Translations under genes and position numbers: made by a program
The notes under the pieces: generated by a model
The model's database searches: none
What the model was told of the DNA's origin: nothing
The model's input: the letters and a program-made list of their open reading frames with translations, nothing else
Part shown: piece by piece, positions 18,277 to 18,319 of the stretch
How the letters are laid out: every line of letters begins with the position of its first letter
How positions within the stretch are numbered: position 1 is the first letter of the stretch
Assembly (NCBI GenBank): GCA_041477815.1
Contig: JBGOUV010000094.1
Span: forward strand, 1 to 18,319
Source: JBGOUV01 sp041477815
Lineage (GTDB): Bacteria > Acidobacteriota > Terriglobia > Bryobacterales > JACQDG01
Length of the DNA stretch: 18,319 nucleotides
Direction of reading: 5' to 3'

Positions 18277-18319
18277 ATGCGAGATCGAGAACTGTACGAA
18301 CAGATCCTGGGGATCGGGA
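18277..18319 (+). CDS. start of a probable ISL3-family transposase (truncated by window end)
   Basis: From ATG 18277 the frame reads MRDRELYEQILGIG and leaves the window. This opening, MRDxELYxQILG, is typical of ISL3-family transposases. A G-rich AGGGGG sits only 2 bases before the ATG. Whether the gene is intact cannot be seen. Confidence 0.55.
   Translation, partial: MRDRELYEQILGIG

Overview
The window looks like part of a GC-rich chromosome from an Acidobacteriota bacterium, most like the Bryobacterales/Solibacter group. This rests on family content: a carboxypeptidase-regulatory-domain TonB-type outer-membrane receptor beside an FG-GAP/ASPIC-UnbV protein and a TPR protein, secreted PQQ-type propellers, a GAF/PAS hybrid kinase, and scattered IS debris. 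No rRNA, tRNA, CRISPR array, intact mobile element or replication origin was seen.

Left part (1-7404). Two minus-strand genes run off the left edge: a small alpha/beta-barrel-like protein and a KANL3/Tex30-type alpha/beta hydrolase. Only 13 bp from the hydrolase start, a plus-strand operon begins: a 1115-aa hybrid histidine kinase (GAF-GAF-PAS-HisKA-HATPase-REC-REC-HPt), a REC-GHKL ATPase protein, a short DDN/F420-type nitroreductase-family protein, a membrane-anchored CmcI-like methyltransferase-fold protein and a secreted PQQ-like beta-propeller. The first four genes are linked by ATGA, TGATG and GTGA overlaps. The fifth follows after 22 bp with its own good ribosome binding site. The layout suggests a signalling pair co-expressed with small redox, methyltransferase and envelope functions.

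Middle (7405-9493) is a scarred zone. It holds a decayed VapBC-type toxin-antitoxin pair, broken by several frameshifts and an apparent internal deletion at a near-palindrome. Next comes an intact LacI-family regulator on the minus strand, overlapping the toxin remnant tail to tail by 11 bp. Upstream of LacI lies the N-terminal stub of a mutator-type (IS256-like) transposase.

Right part (9494-18319). A TPR protein and an FG-GAP/ASPIC-UnbV protein form a minus-strand operon with a 4-bp GTGA overlap. It diverges from a 1213-aa TonB-dependent-receptor-like protein that has a recognisable promoter. Downstream is a second two-gene plus-strand operon: a secreted TPR protein with a parvulin-like C-terminus lacking the usual histidines, coupled by ATGA to an exported DUF1326 protein. 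The right edge has the C-terminal tail of an ISAzo13-like transposase and the first codons of a probable ISL3-family transposase that runs out of the window.

No wholly new defence or mobile system is evident. The best candidates for novelty are the kinase/REC-ATPase operon with its envelope cargo, and the TPR-pseudo-parvulin/DUF1326 pair. All family assignments were made by eye from motifs.
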